Assembly: GCA_900109435.1 (NCBI GenBank) | Contig: FNZT01000003.1 | Coordinates: 248,001 to 312,000 of the forward strand | Direction of reading: 5' to 3' | DNA length: 64,000 nt | From: Ruminococcus sp. YRD2003 | GTDB lineage: Bacteria; Bacillota; Clostridia; Oscillospirales; Ruminococcaceae | Shown here: positions 9,596-18,891 of the stretch, in pieces | Layout of the letters: every line of letters begins with the position of its first letter | Position numbering within the stretch: position 1 is the stretch's first letter | Program-made: the position numbers and the translations under genes | Notes under the pieces: generated by a model | Database searches by the model: none | The model's input: the letters and a program-made list of their open reading frames with translations, nothing else | What the model was told of the DNA's origin: nothing

Positions 9596-9784
9596 TTACT
9601 TCTGATTCTTTCGGAGTATATCAAGGGTGTGGTCGGATATGCCGATGATGTCCTGTCTTTCGCAGGTTGCAAGGTGGTACTCCGTCCACTTGCCGAAGGT
9701 ATATTCGTCCATTTCGTATATTTTATCTCTCATGTAGCTCGACGCACCGTCTGTAGCAAAAATATAATTTGCTTTGCGCCGATC
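9596..9784 (-). pseudogene. C-terminal remnant of a SAM-dependent methyltransferase-like protein
   Basis: Directly after the trpF stop, in the same frame, 62 codons are open and read like a real protein end: [42 protein letters not shown] and [10 protein letters not shown]. The cysteine-containing HLATCERQ block followed by a DILRK ending resembles the C-terminus of class I methyltransferases from memory; this family assignment is an inference. The N-terminal catalytic part is absent. A start at 9733 ([10 protein letters not shown]) could give a 45-residue peptide, but no good ribosome binding site is seen. Confidence 0.5.
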
Positions 9785-10393
9785 TCAAGGATTCGCGAAC
9801 GGATATCTTACTGCATCCACAAACGCAGTCATCTTAGCCATATCATTAATACCGTCTGTTTCGAGAGAGCTGCTCGCATCGACCGCAAACGGCTCAAACC
9901 GAGCAATCGCCTCGCCGACATTTTGGGGAGCAAGTCCACCCGCGAGAAAGAATGGTCTGCCGATATCCTTTATAAGAGAGTGGTCGAATGGGCTGCCCGT
10001 ACCCGTCCCGCTGTCGAGGAGTACAAAGTCCGCGGAACTTTCGCGAGCCGCTTCGATATCAGCCTCGCTCCTGACCGAAAAAGCCTTGATGACAGGCTTG
10101 TCGGTGACTTCTCTCAGCGAACGGATATAGTCATCGTCCTCACTTCCGTGAAGCTGGATAAGGTCGAGCTTTCCGACGAAGCCTGCAAGCGAATCGAGCG
10201 GCTCATTCACGAAAACGCCGACACGCAGTATGGAGCTGCCTGCGAGCATTTCCGAGAGCTTGTAGAAATCACCGTGTGAAATGGAGCGCCTGAATCCACC
10301 CGACAGGATAAATCCCGCATATTCGGGCCGGAGCTCCAGTACGGCGGAGACATCAGCTACCGAGCGCAGTCCGCAGAGCTTTATCCGCGTCAT
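9785..10393 (-). CDS. trpF: Phosphoribosylanthranilate isomerase
   Basis: A 202-residue TIM barrel that isomerises N-(5'-phosphoribosyl)-anthranilate. The N-terminal catalytic cysteine motif KLCGLRS is present, and FVNEPLDSLAGF, LIQLHGSEDD and FFLAGGLAPQNV match the family. Its start overlaps the trpC stop by four bases. Length is typical. Confidence 0.96.
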   Translation of the reverse strand: MTRIKLCGLRSVADVSAVLELRPEYAGFILSGGFRRSISHGDFYKLSEMLAGSSILRVGVFVNEPLDSLAGFVGKLDLIQLHGSEDDDYIRSLREVTDKPVIKAFSVRSEADIEAARESSADFVLLDSGTGTGSPFDHSLIKDIGRPFFLAGGLAPQNVGEAIARFEPFAVDASSSLETDGINDMAKMTAFVDAVRYPFANP

Positions 10394-11175
10394 ACGCTGC
10401 CGCCTTTCAGCTCGCGGAGCTTTTCGGCAATATCGGGAGCTCTCATAAGCGCCTCACCTATCAGCACTGCGTCGGCACCCGCCGCTTCGAGCCGAGCTGT
10501 ATCCTCGCGGGAAGTAACGCCGCTCTCGGAAACGAAAAGCACATCAGCGGGAACGAGTTCTCTCAGACGGCGGCTGTTGTCGGTATCGACCGAGAAATCG
10601 GCAAGGTTACGGTTATTCACACCGATGATGCGAGCGCCGACCGAAACAGCAGTTCTTACCTCGTCCTCATCGTGAGCCTCAACAAGAGCTGAGAGCCCGA
10701 GGTCATCGCAAACACCGATATATCGTTCTATCTGCGCTGCCGAGAGTATAGAGCAAATCAGCAGTACAGCCTTAGCTCCGAGGATTTTCGCCTCGTAAAT
10801 CATATACTCATCGACAGTGAAGTCTTTGCGAAGGCAGGGTATGCTTACATTCGCTGCTATCTCACGGAGGTAGCCGCTGCTTCCGAGGAACCACTTCGGC
10901 TCGGTGAGCACGGATATGCAGTCCGCACCCGCAGCCTCATACTGCCTTGCTATGTCGAGGTAAGGAAAATCCTCGGCAATAACACCTTTGGACGGACTTG
11001 CCTTCTTGCACTCGCAGATGAATGAAAGCCCATTCTTTGCGAGCGCCTTCTCGAACTCGAAACCGCCCTTCGGCAAAGCGAGAGCATTAGCCCTCATCTC
11101 GTCTGCGGAAACGATTTTTTTCTCTGCCTCAACGCGTTCTTTTGCATGGTCGGCGAGCTTGTCAAGTATAGTCAT
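10390..11175 (-). CDS. trpC: Indole-3-glycerol phosphate synthase
   Basis: A 261-residue TIM barrel that closes the indole ring. Family motifs are seen: FICECKKASPSKG with the catalytic lysine, LTEPKWFLGS, LRKDFTVDEYMIYEA and IGVNNRNLADFSVD, then VSESGVTSREDTARL. It follows trpD after nine bases and overlaps trpF. Confidence 0.97.
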   Translation of the reverse strand: MTILDKLADHAKERVEAEKKIVSADEMRANALALPKGGFEFEKALAKNGLSFICECKKASPSKGVIAEDFPYLDIARQYEAAGADCISVLTEPKWFLGSSGYLREIAANVSIPCLRKDFTVDEYMIYEAKILGAKAVLLICSILSAAQIERYIGVCDDLGLSALVEAHDEDEVRTAVSVGARIIGVNNRNLADFSVDTDNSRRLRELVPADVLFVSESGVTSREDTARLEAAGADAVLIGEALMRAPDIAEKLRELKGGSV

Positions 11176-11184
11176 AAAAGCTCC

Positions 11185-12204
11185 TTATCTGTTTGAAACG
11201 GCGATGACCTTTTCAAGAGCCGCAAAAGCTGCTCCCGAATCTATCAGCTCGGCAGCGAGCTTTACACCCTCAGCGATACTGTCTGCCTTCTCGGCGATAC
11301 ACAGCGCAGCGCCCGAGTTGAGCAGTACGGTTTCACGCTTTGCACCTTTTTCATCGCCTCTGAGGATACTGCGTGTTATCTCGGCGTTCTCAGCGGGAGT
11401 ACCGCCCATGATGTCCTCATGAGTACCGCCTTTCAATCCGAACTGCTGAGGAGTGATTGTATAGCTCTTGAACCAGCCGTCTTTGAATTCGCATATCTTA
11501 GTCGGAGCAGCAATAGATATCTCGTCGAGTTTCTCGGTCCCGTGAACGACCATCCCCCGCTTCACGCCGAGGTTCATCAGAACCTGAGCAAGCGGCTCGA
11601 CGAGTGACGGGTCATACACTCCGAGGAGGAAACGTTTGGGACTTGACGGATTTGTAAGCGGACCGAGGATATTGAATACGGTGCGAATACCGAGCTCTCT
11701 GCGAATTGGTCCGACGTACTTCATGGAGGTGTGGTACTTCTGAGCGAAGAAGAAGCAGAAATTTGTCTCGTCGAGCATCACGCGGCACTTTTCGGGGCTC
11801 ATATCAATGTTGACGCCGAGAGCTTCGAGACAATCGGCAGTACCTGAAAGTGACGAAGCAGCGCGGTTTCCGTGTTTAGCGACCTTAACCCCCGCAGAAG
11901 CGATGACCATTGCCGAAGTAGTGGAGATATTAAAGCTGTGAGCGTTGTCGCCGCCCGTGCCGACTATTTCGAGAAGGTCGTCATCGTTCTCGAATTTTAT
12001 AGCCGCATCACGCATTGCAGCCGCACAGCCTGCAATTTCCTCAGTCGTTTCAGCTTTTGTAGATTTAGTGGAAAGGGCAGCAAGAAAAGCCGCATTCTGG
12101 GTAGCGCTCGTCTTTCCCGACATTATCTCGCTAATTACCTCGTATGCCTCATCATATGTCAGATCCTGCTTGTCAACGATCTTAACTATCGCCTGTTCGA
12201 TCAT
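11185..12204 (-). CDS. trpD: Anthranilate phosphoribosyltransferase
   Basis: A 339-residue enzyme that transfers phosphoribose from PRPP to anthranilate. The PRPP loop [15 protein letters not shown] is present, with [21 protein letters not shown], the [11 protein letters not shown] segment and [12 protein letters not shown]. Length is typical, and it is not fused to TrpG as in enterobacteria. Confidence 0.97.
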   Translation of the reverse strand: MIEQAIVKIVDKQDLTYDEAYEVISEIMSGKTSATQNAAFLAALSTKSTKAETTEEIAGCAAAMRDAAIKFENDDDLLEIVGTGGDNAHSFNISTTSAMVIASAGVKVAKHGNRAASSLSGTADCLEALGVNIDMSPEKCRVMLDETNFCFFFAQKYHTSMKYVGPIRRELGIRTVFNILGPLTNPSSPKRFLLGVYDPSLVEPLAQVLMNLGVKRGMVVHGTEKLDEISIAAPTKICEFKDGWFKSYTITPQQFGLKGGTHEDIMGGTPAENAEITRSILRGDEKGAKRETVLLNSGAALCIAEKADSIAEGVKLAAELIDSGAAFAALEKVIAVSNR

Positions 12205-12219
12205 AATAATTACCTCCGA

Positions 12220-12780
12220 TCATAATTCAACAAAGTTTTTCAGCATAGCCTTTCCGAGCGGAGTCAGTATCGACTCGGGGTGGAACTGCACGCCGTATAT
12301 AGGGTACTGCTCATGCTGTACAGCCATTATCTCGCCGTCGTCGGTGACTGCCGTCGCCTTCAGGCACTCGGGAAGTCCGACTGCCGCGAGCGAGTGATAC
12401 CTCGCGACCTCCGTATTCTCGGGGAGTCCGCGGAAAAGCGGGCACGACGTATCGACCTTGACTGTACTCTGCTTGCCGTGCATGAGTTGTTTCGCGTGGA
12501 CTATCTCCGCGCCGTACGCCATACAAATAGCCTGATGTCCGAGACAAACGCCGAGTGTGGGGATCTCCTTTGCAAGCGTAGCCGCCGCCTCTACCGTAAC
12601 ACCCGCGTCCTCGGGACGTCCGGGTCCTGGTGAGAGTATCATCTTCTCGGGAGCCAGTCTGCGTATCTCCTCGATTGTCATTTCGTCGTTGCGTATAACT
12701 TTGATGTCGGGTCTTAATTCTCCCACGAGCTGGAAAAGGTTATAGGAGAAGCTGTCGTAATTATCGATAAGAAGTATCAT
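12220..12780 (-). CDS. trpG: Anthranilate synthase glutaminase subunit
   Basis: A 186-residue class I glutamine amidotransferase that feeds ammonia to TrpE. It starts MILLIDNYDSFSYN. The catalytic cysteine lies in GVCLGHQAI, and the histidine-glutamate pair in VQFHPESI. LSPGPGRPEDAG forms the oxyanion region. The ATG at 12780 shares one base with the trpE stop (TAATG), a tight coupling of the two subunits. It could also serve PabB, as in Bacillus, but no pabB is in view. Confidence 0.96.
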   Translation of the reverse strand: MILLIDNYDSFSYNLFQLVGELRPDIKVIRNDEMTIEEIRRLAPEKMILSPGPGRPEDAGVTVEAAATLAKEIPTLGVCLGHQAICMAYGAEIVHAKQLMHGKQSTVKVDTSCPLFRGLPENTEVARYHSLAAVGLPECLKATAVTDDGEIMAVQHEQYPIYGVQFHPESILTPLGKAMLKNFVEL

Positions 12781-14243
12781 TATTCTACCTCCTCTGCGGC
12801 TTTCAGAGCCTCGACCACTGCCGCCGCCTTGTTGCGGCACTCGCGGTACTCATTCTCGGGAACTGAATCGGCGACGATGCCTGCACCGCTTCTTATAAAG
12901 ACCTTGCCGTTCTTCTTGAATGCAGAGCGTATCGCAATACAGGTGTCGAGATTGCCTGTGAAGTCGATGTAGCCGATCGCACCGCCGTAGAGACCTCTCT
13001 TGTTGTTCTCGAGTTCGGCGATGAGCTGACAAGCACGAATCTTCGGAGCCCCCGAGAGCGTACCTGCGGGAAGCACCGAATTCACTGCATCGAGAGCATC
13101 GCAGTCATCGCGGATCACGCCGCGTACCGTTGAACCGATATGCATAACGTGCGAGAACCGAAGGATACTCTTGTACTGCTCGACGCTGACGGAACCGAAC
13201 TTGCTTATACGTCCGAGGTCGTTGCGTCCGAGGTCAACGAGCATATTGTGTTCCGCGAGCTCTTTTTCATCGGCAAGAAGCTCAGTCTCAAGAGCCGCAT
13301 CCTCCTCGTCCGACTTTCCTCTCGGTCTGGTGCCTGCGAGCGGGAACGTATGAAGCACGCCGTTTTCGAGCTTGACGAGAGTCTCGGGAGAAGCGCCCGC
13401 TATCTCGACATCCGTTCCCGAGAAGTAGAACATATACGGCGAGGGGTTCGTCGTGCGAAGAATGCGGTAGGCATTCAGGAGGCTGCCGTCATATTCGGCG
13501 CAGAGGCGGTTCGAGAGGACTATCTGGAAGATATCGCCGTCGAAGATATGCTGCTTTGCACGTTCTATCATCGAGCAGAATTCGTCTTTGGAGAACAGTT
13601 CCGTGACCTCGCTCCTGAGGCGTCCGTTCGGCTCGTTGCAGGGCTTACCGCTGCTCAGGAGATCAGCGATCTGCTCGAGCTCCATACAAGCGCGTTTATA
13701 GCTGTTTTCGATATCGGTAAGCTTCATATTCGCGATGAGCACGAGCCTGCCGCGGTAGTTATCGAAAGCGATGACCTTGTCAAAGAGCATAAGGTCGGCA
13801 TTCTTGAAGTGTTCGCTGTCTTCAACGGGCAGCTTGACCGTCGGCTCGCTGTAGCCGATGAAGTCGTAGGCAAAGTAGCCTACGAGACCACCCGTGAACG
13901 GCGGCAGCCCATCAACGCGGGGGCTGCGGTACTTTGCAAGGAGCTCTCGGATATGTGAAGTCGGGTCAGTAGTTTCGATATCCTTGCCGCCGATGGTGAT
14001 CATATTGTCAGAGCAGGTAAGCTCGAGAGCGGGCTTGTAGCCGAGGAAAGTATAGCGTCCCCAGCGCTCCCTGTCGTGAGCCGATTCAAGCAGATAGCAG
14101 TGTGAGGAAACATTTTTCAGTATCTTCACAGCTTCGATCGGCGAGCAGATATCGGAGAGGAGCTCGCAGCTCACGGGCATTATGTCGTATTTTCCTTGTG
14201 ATGCATATTCCTTGGCTGTCTCAAGAGTTGGGTAGAATTTCAT
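12780..14243 (-). CDS. trpE: Anthranilate synthase component I
   Basis: A 487-residue chorismate-using enzyme, first in the operon. The C-terminal catalytic domain shows FQIVLSNRL, ASPETLVKLENG, the PLAGTRPRG motif and LSGAPKIRACQLI. Near the N-terminus, LLESA (about residue 50) matches the tryptophan feedback-inhibition site of TrpE proteins. The start at 14243 is set by GGAGGTG; the longer frame from 14276 lacks a good site. Expression is controlled by the T-box immediately upstream. Confidence 0.97.
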   Translation of the reverse strand: MKFYPTLETAKEYASQGKYDIMPVSCELLSDICSPIEAVKILKNVSSHCYLLESAHDRERWGRYTFLGYKPALELTCSDNMITIGGKDIETTDPTSHIRELLAKYRSPRVDGLPPFTGGLVGYFAYDFIGYSEPTVKLPVEDSEHFKNADLMLFDKVIAFDNYRGRLVLIANMKLTDIENSYKRACMELEQIADLLSSGKPCNEPNGRLRSEVTELFSKDEFCSMIERAKQHIFDGDIFQIVLSNRLCAEYDGSLLNAYRILRTTNPSPYMFYFSGTDVEIAGASPETLVKLENGVLHTFPLAGTRPRGKSDEEDAALETELLADEKELAEHNMLVDLGRNDLGRISKFGSVSVEQYKSILRFSHVMHIGSTVRGVIRDDCDALDAVNSVLPAGTLSGAPKIRACQLIAELENNKRGLYGGAIGYIDFTGNLDTCIAIRSAFKKNGKVFIRSGAGIVADSVPENEYRECRNKAAAVVEALKAAEEVE

Positions 14244-14278
14244 GATTGCACCTCCAAATAAAGTCGGACAAAACAAAA

Positions 14279-14545
14279 GTCCCTGACAAAGACTTTCATC
14301 TCTGTCAAGGACGAATAAAACTAATCCGCGGTGCCACCTTGATTCGCAGCAAAAAACTGCGCACTTAGCAGGATACTATCATATCCCCGACAACTCACGT
14401 ATGTCAGCACGTCGCAGAATACTCTGCCATAAGGCATTTGACTGCGCCCTCAGCGGTCCATTTGATGACTTGTTTTTCACCCATTCTCAGCAGACAGGGC
14501 TCTCTGTGGAAGCATCATCACCGTTATCTCCGCGTCAACGGTTTT
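14279..14545 (-). promoter_or_regulatory. Tryptophan T-box leader of the trp operon
   Basis: The conserved T-box sequence AAGGTGGCACCGCGG lies at 14326-14340 on the minus strand. It is followed by a terminator hairpin (GTCCTTGACAGAGA / TCTTTGTCAGGGAC then TTTTGTTTT, 14274-14312). Stem I carries AGAGAG, CTGCTGAGAA and a candidate UGG specifier codon at 14458-14460 (AAATGGACC). Uncharged tRNA-Trp would bind the specifier and the T-box bulge, favouring the antiterminator, so the whole operon responds to tryptophan starvation. The specifier choice is my reading of the layout. Confidence 0.93.
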
Positions 14546-14554
14546 GTTGTATGA

Positions 14555-14583
14555 ATTATAACACGCAATTTTCAATTTGTCAA
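14555..14583 (-). promoter_or_regulatory. trp operon promoter
   Basis: Minus-strand TTGACA (14578-14583) and TATAAT (14555-14560) with a 17-base spacer, ending about ten bases before the T-box leader. Confidence 0.9.
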
Positions 14584-14654
14584 TAGGTTTTGAAAAATTT
14601 TTTTCAAACAGTAAGATTGTTCCTCCCCTCGCCGTACATGAGGGCTTGTGGTGG

Positions 14655-16574
14655 TCAGTTTTCGGAAATATCGGAAGCAGCACCAATGAATACGGGAACA
14701 TTATTCCTGTCGAGTATCATGTATACGAACGGTCTGTCAAGCTCGATATAAATGATCCTCTTTTCTTCGGGGGCAGCAGCTCCGCACGCCAGCTCGACAG
14801 CTGTAACAGCGGCGGCTTTAACACCGTTTTCGCAGACCTCGATACGGGTCTTGTGGAGAACATCGTCGATATACAGAGGCTGAGCACCCTCGACCGAGAG
14901 GTCGTTTATCTTTGAAAAATCAGCTTTCAAGGGGTCGAAAGCGCTGTTCATGCCAAGCTCGGGAAGAACGTACTTGAGAGAAGCATCGAAGCTGTACTTG
15001 AACTTGGGGATCATCACGTGCAGCTCTATCTTTTCGGGGTTCTCGTACTCGGATAGTCCCTCAATGAGCTTATCTGCATCAAGCCCCATGATGTATTTCT
15101 TAATGTCGTCGTGAGGAAGAATACCAACGAACTTGTAGTCACCGCCTGCAAAGGGCTTATCGAAAGCGTCGGCATCGCCGAGGTCATAATAATGAGCTTC
15201 CTGGCTGTACATACACTTTACAGCATTCTCGCTGCCGTTATAAGCGTTGAAAACGCCGTCATATGACTGAATGTAAGGGTCAGCCCAGTCGCACTCAAAA
15301 TAGAGCGTATTAATGAGCATCATCATCATTCTCTTATCAGTGGATGAAAGCTGACCTTTTTTAAGGAGAGTCGGTATCATACCCTTGGTGTGCTCATTCA
15401 CCCAGCTATTAACATCAAGGACGGTAGAATCGTCAAACGGAGCCTTATAAAGCTGCGAGCCGTAATACTTGACATTCTTGTTCAGGAAATCGTCATAGAC
15501 CTTGAAAGTCGGGTCGTCCCTGAACCATATAGAATCCGCAACGTAGAGCTTCTCACTCGGGTAATCGGGAAGAGTCTGGAAATAGTACGCCATATAATCA
15601 TTGAGCTGGTCGATAGTCAGACCGTTTCCGAGCACTTTTTCCATTTCATCGAGAGTATCGCCGTCGGCACCGTTAGCAGTCATCGCAAGGGCGGCAGAAA
15701 TGGACAGCGGAGAAAGAAGTGAGTTTTTCTTATCGGCGGAATTCGGGTCGAAGCACTTTTTGAGCAGCTCGACGCCGAGGTTCATTTCAGCCGCCGCAAA
15801 CTTTTCATCAGTGCGCTTGCCCATAGCCATAGGCTCGCTGATATCGGCACAGATGTCGATGCTTCTGAGAGTACCGACCTTGTTGAATTCTCTTGTCTTA
15901 CCGAGCACGAAATCCGTGACAGCTTCGAGGTCTTCCTCGTCGATGATATCGTCACAGTTGATATCGGCGTTTTTAAACTGTTCAACGGACAGCGTCATAT
16001 CGTTCGTACCTGCGATCTCCATGCGATAAAGCACGGTATCGAAGGAATCGACAACTCCGTCGGCGTTGATATCACCGTAGAAGCTGATAAAGTCCGAATG
16101 CAGGGAAACTATTTCGCTGAATAGGTAGCTGCCGTATGTCTCGAACGGGAATTTATCCTCAGTATCGGGAGATGAACTCGGGTCTTCATATTTTTGGTCG
16201 GAAGCAACAGTCATAGAAACGGTGATGCCCTCTCTGAGCAGACTCAGGTATGCGCGAGTTTTTTTCCATGCAGCATCGGCGTTCCCGTCTGAAAAAAAGG
16301 GCATTTTGAAAGATAACTCACAGACACTGTGTCTGTTATAGAAACCTCCACTGTTGGGAATAACGCTGATCACCGCATAATCGCCGAAGTCATCGATCTT
16401 TGAGATCAACACATTCTCAAGAGCGTACTCATAGCGCTCCGAACTCTCCTCCGAAGCAGCGGAAGCAGCATACCTCTCCGCATGGGACTGCGGCGGGAAA
16501 GAACCGACAGTACCGAAAGCGAGCGAAAGGCTTAAGATACCTGCCGTAAGCATAGAGAACTTTTTAAAACGCAT
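14655..16574 (-). CDS. Secreted serpin with an internal dockerin domain
   Basis: About 639 residues. A signal peptide (basic MRFKKF, hydrophobic core, cleavage near SHA) is followed by a unique N-terminal region. Two dockerin calcium repeats come next (GDINADGVVDSFDTVLYRME and DINCDDIIDEEDLEAVTDFV) at about residues 165-230, then a full serpin domain to the C-terminus. The reactive-centre hinge reads ENGVKAAAVTAVE, with small residues as in inhibitory serpins, and the exposed loop continues LACGAAAPEE. The distal conserved segment DRPFVYMI is present. Serpins with dockerins are known in cellulolytic clostridia and are thought to guard cellulosomes from proteases. The start at 16574 has GAGGAG eight bases upstream; a GTG or ATG slightly earlier is too close to it. 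Confidence 0.95.
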   Translation of the reverse strand: MRFKKFSMLTAGILSLSLAFGTVGSFPPQSHAERYAASAASEESSERYEYALENVLISKIDDFGDYAVISVIPNSGGFYNRHSVCELSFKMPFFSDGNADAAWKKTRAYLSLLREGITVSMTVASDQKYEDPSSSPDTEDKFPFETYGSYLFSEIVSLHSDFISFYGDINADGVVDSFDTVLYRMEIAGTNDMTLSVEQFKNADINCDDIIDEEDLEAVTDFVLGKTREFNKVGTLRSIDICADISEPMAMGKRTDEKFAAAEMNLGVELLKKCFDPNSADKKNSLLSPLSISAALAMTANGADGDTLDEMEKVLGNGLTIDQLNDYMAYYFQTLPDYPSEKLYVADSIWFRDDPTFKVYDDFLNKNVKYYGSQLYKAPFDDSTVLDVNSWVNEHTKGMIPTLLKKGQLSSTDKRMMMMLINTLYFECDWADPYIQSYDGVFNAYNGSENAVKCMYSQEAHYYDLGDADAFDKPFAGGDYKFVGILPHDDIKKYIMGLDADKLIEGLSEYENPEKIELHVMIPKFKYSFDASLKYVLPELGMNSAFDPLKADFSKINDLSVEGAQPLYIDDVLHKTRIEVCENGVKAAAVTAVELACGAAAPEEKRIIYIELDRPFVYMILDRNNVPVFIGAASDISEN

Positions 16575-16620
16575 ATTCATCACTCCTCGTAAATTATGTC
16601 AAAAAACACTCTTCAACTTT

Positions 16621-16649
16621 AGTATATCCGACAATCAACAAAAAGTCAA
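16621..16649 (-). promoter_or_regulatory. Serpin gene promoter
   Basis: Minus-strand TTGACT (16644-16649) and TATACT (16621-16626), 17 bases apart, about 45 bases before the start codon. Confidence 0.75.
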
Positions 16650-16683
16650 TACAAAATTTTAAAAAATTAGTCAAAATTGACTT

Positions 16684-17889
16684 TCATCGAGTGATAACGT
16701 CCTTGGCATATGGGGTATACGACATACGAAAGCTGTCAAAAACGGAGGATATCTTCTCTTCACGGCAGAAAGTTTCAACGGGAACATTCCCCTGTTTTGT
16801 CACGATACAGCCGTCGGTCTCGTTGAGATGTGTCACGAACAGGCTTTTTGACGCGGGAATACCACTCTCGGACAAGTCATGTTCCACAGCACACATAAAT
16901 TCGCCCGTGCTGCCGTGCGGAGCAAATCTCAGCGAGCCCTGCCACTCGTTCGGAACATTCGTGCGGTCAATGATATTATATTTGTGCTTGTCGAACAGAC
17001 TTTCATACGGCAGCAGTCCTGCTCCGTGACGCGTCACGTACGAGCGCGTAACAAAAACGATCTCAATATCGGGCATATCGTCGTTAAAAACGGAGCGCAT
17101 TATCCTTGCAGGCTCGAAAAGACCTGTCCGCGACGAGGTGAGGTGCGGAGCATACTCAAGATTCATCTCGTCGAGCAAAAGACCCTGTGCTCCTTCAAAA
17201 ATGACCTCGTCAAGATCCGTGATGAAGTCATTTTCGCGAAGCATCACAAACTCGGCGCTGCGGCACATAGCCTCCGCAGCATTGCGCAGTACATTCATAT
17301 CCGTCAGCATTTCGCCGTATTCTCCTGCCCTTCCGAGGTCGAGCCCGAGCTGTTCCGCTCTTTTGGGAGTGTAGTCACGCGCTGTCTCAGCGAGGAGCCC
17401 GAATAAAAGATCCGCATCCTTACCGATAACATCGCCGAGCCTTATCGGAACAGTCTCCGAGCGGACAGCGGCTTCATTTATCCCCATTCCGCACGAACCG
17501 TGCCGAGCCGTGCCGCGTGAAGACTCCAGTATCATATTTATCAGCACATCTCCGATATAAGTACATCGGCACAAAGGCGAGGCAAAAATACTCGGAACAT
17601 TACGTCCCGTACCGCGGAATCTTTCGACCTCGTCGGTAAGCTTGAACAGATCGGGCATAAAGCTGTCAGCCCAAAAGGTATCTATCCCTCTGAACGAAGC
17701 CGACGAGAGCTGTGAGAACACGAACCGACAGTCAGGCAGGTCAACAGTATGTCCTGCCTGTGCTCCGCCGTTATGCCGTACACAGACAGCGGACAAACCG
17801 CTGCGTACAGCCTCAAGCGCATAAGTATCGGTCGCAAGTCCCTTGCCCTCGTCGCCAAAGCTCTTGCCTATAATTATCCTGCTCCGCAT
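16684..17889 (-). CDS. Divergent adenylosuccinate synthetase homologue
   Basis: A 401-residue protein of the PurA fold. The GTP/IMP loop is recognisable as GKSFGDEGKGLATD (catalytic Asp about residue 13), and GGAQAGHTV holds the partner histidine. Other PurA-like blocks are GSCGMGINEA, FEGAQGLLLDEMN and a C-terminal THLNETDG. It departs from housekeeping PurA: QW is replaced by SF in the first loop, and the TTGRPRRCGW-like IMP/aspartate segment is replaced by VTRSYVTRHGAGLLP. It may therefore ligate something other than aspartate to IMP. Its ATG shares one base with the stop of the upstream vWA gene, so they are coupled. This is not likely to be the cell's only purA; no function is claimed. 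Confidence 0.85.
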   Translation of the reverse strand: MRSRIIIGKSFGDEGKGLATDTYALEAVRSGLSAVCVRHNGGAQAGHTVDLPDCRFVFSQLSSASFRGIDTFWADSFMPDLFKLTDEVERFRGTGRNVPSIFASPLCRCTYIGDVLINMILESSRGTARHGSCGMGINEAAVRSETVPIRLGDVIGKDADLLFGLLAETARDYTPKRAEQLGLDLGRAGEYGEMLTDMNVLRNAAEAMCRSAEFVMLRENDFITDLDEVIFEGAQGLLLDEMNLEYAPHLTSSRTGLFEPARIMRSVFNDDMPDIEIVFVTRSYVTRHGAGLLPYESLFDKHKYNIIDRTNVPNEWQGSLRFAPHGSTGEFMCAVEHDLSESGIPASKSLFVTHLNETDGCIVTKQGNVPVETFCREEKISSVFDSFRMSYTPYAKDVITR

Positions 17890-18878
17890 TAGTTGAACAG
17901 CTTAGAGAAAAATCCCTGCTTCTTGTCGTCAGCCGCAGACTCGTCAGCATCAGGTACACCCGCACGAGCTTTGGTACGTTCTGACATAGCCTCGAGATCG
18001 ATAGTCGATAGAGCGGACTCCACGACCTCTTTAGCCTTACCGCTCCACTGGGAAACAGTCTCCTCCTTGGTCATGCCGCCGACAAGCTGCATAAGCGAGA
18101 TCATCAGCTCAGCAAGGAAGTTGATATTTTCGGACGGGATGACAGCGTTTCGTCCTGGAATAAGCTTTTCCCACGTATTGAACGCCATTTCGGTACGACA
18201 GCCTGTAATAATGTGGAAGATCTCATATTTCTCGCTTGTTTCGGTGTAAAGACCGACCGTCGAATAACCGTGCTCGGCGTTATCTCCGTACACCTCGGAA
18301 ATGTTTCTCGCTGACAGTATGTCCTCATTGCCGCCGTCGCAGACCTCATCACCAATGCAGAAGATGAAGCCCTTTTTACCGCGCTTCTCATAGCAGTCCG
18401 TGGAAGTATGCTTGTCAGCAAAGTACCAGACGAGCGAATCATAGCTGTACATATTGCCACCGTCCAGCGCAAATTCGAGCAGCTGCTCGACAACGCGGAT
18501 ATCAGCCTCGAACTGAGTTACCTGAAGCGGCGGATAGATCACATTGGGATTCGGGTCTGTAAATGCAGCGCACATGATATGTGGGTCGGTCACAGGGCGC
18601 TTCTCGAGGATCATGGTAGCAGTCCTGTTGAGAGAATTCTTTGCGATCTCAGCCGCAAGATACCCCATAGAGCCTGTTGAATCAAAGCCGATGATGACAG
18701 GAGTTGACTCGGGAGAATCCTCACTGTCACGGGATTCGCGGACATTGATGAACTGCGGCAGATACTTCTCGTTTACCTTATTGCCGCTGAACAGCTGCTC
18801 TGCAGTCGATGACGCAGTTATACCCTTACTGTTTTTAAGCTTGTTCCAGTCAGCTGAACTATAGCTTCCTCTTCCCAT
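17889..18878 (-). CDS. von Willebrand factor A domain protein (copy 1)
   Basis: A 329-residue protein of a family that begins MGRGSYSSADWNKLKNS. After a region with RESRDSEDSPESTP comes a vWA domain with a MIDAS-like motif, FDSTGSMG (Asp66, Thr68, Ser70), expected to bind a divalent metal. Later blocks are VTQFEADIRVVEQLL and KKGFIFCIGDEVCDGG. It has no signal peptide or membrane segment and should be cytosolic. The C-terminus is charged and ends KKQGFFSKLFN. It is homologous to the gene just upstream (about 13 bases away), so the pair arose by duplication. Function unknown; TerY-like vWA partners are the closest known context. Confidence 0.85.
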   Translation of the reverse strand: MGRGSYSSADWNKLKNSKGITASSTAEQLFSGNKVNEKYLPQFINVRESRDSEDSPESTPVIIGFDSTGSMGYLAAEIAKNSLNRTATMILEKRPVTDPHIMCAAFTDPNPNVIYPPLQVTQFEADIRVVEQLLEFALDGGNMYSYDSLVWYFADKHTSTDCYEKRGKKGFIFCIGDEVCDGGNEDILSARNISEVYGDNAEHGYSTVGLYTETSEKYEIFHIITGCRTEMAFNTWEKLIPGRNAVIPSENINFLAELMISLMQLVGGMTKEETVSQWSGKAKEVVESALSTIDLEAMSERTKARAGVPDADESAADDKKQGFFSKLFN

Positions 18879-18891
18879 TTGAAAAACCTCC

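Noticed and set aside
9629..10279. Long plus-strand ORF over trpF and the trpF-trpB gap
   Set aside because: It is antisense to trpF, which is strongly supported; codon bias of the opposite strand explains the open frame.
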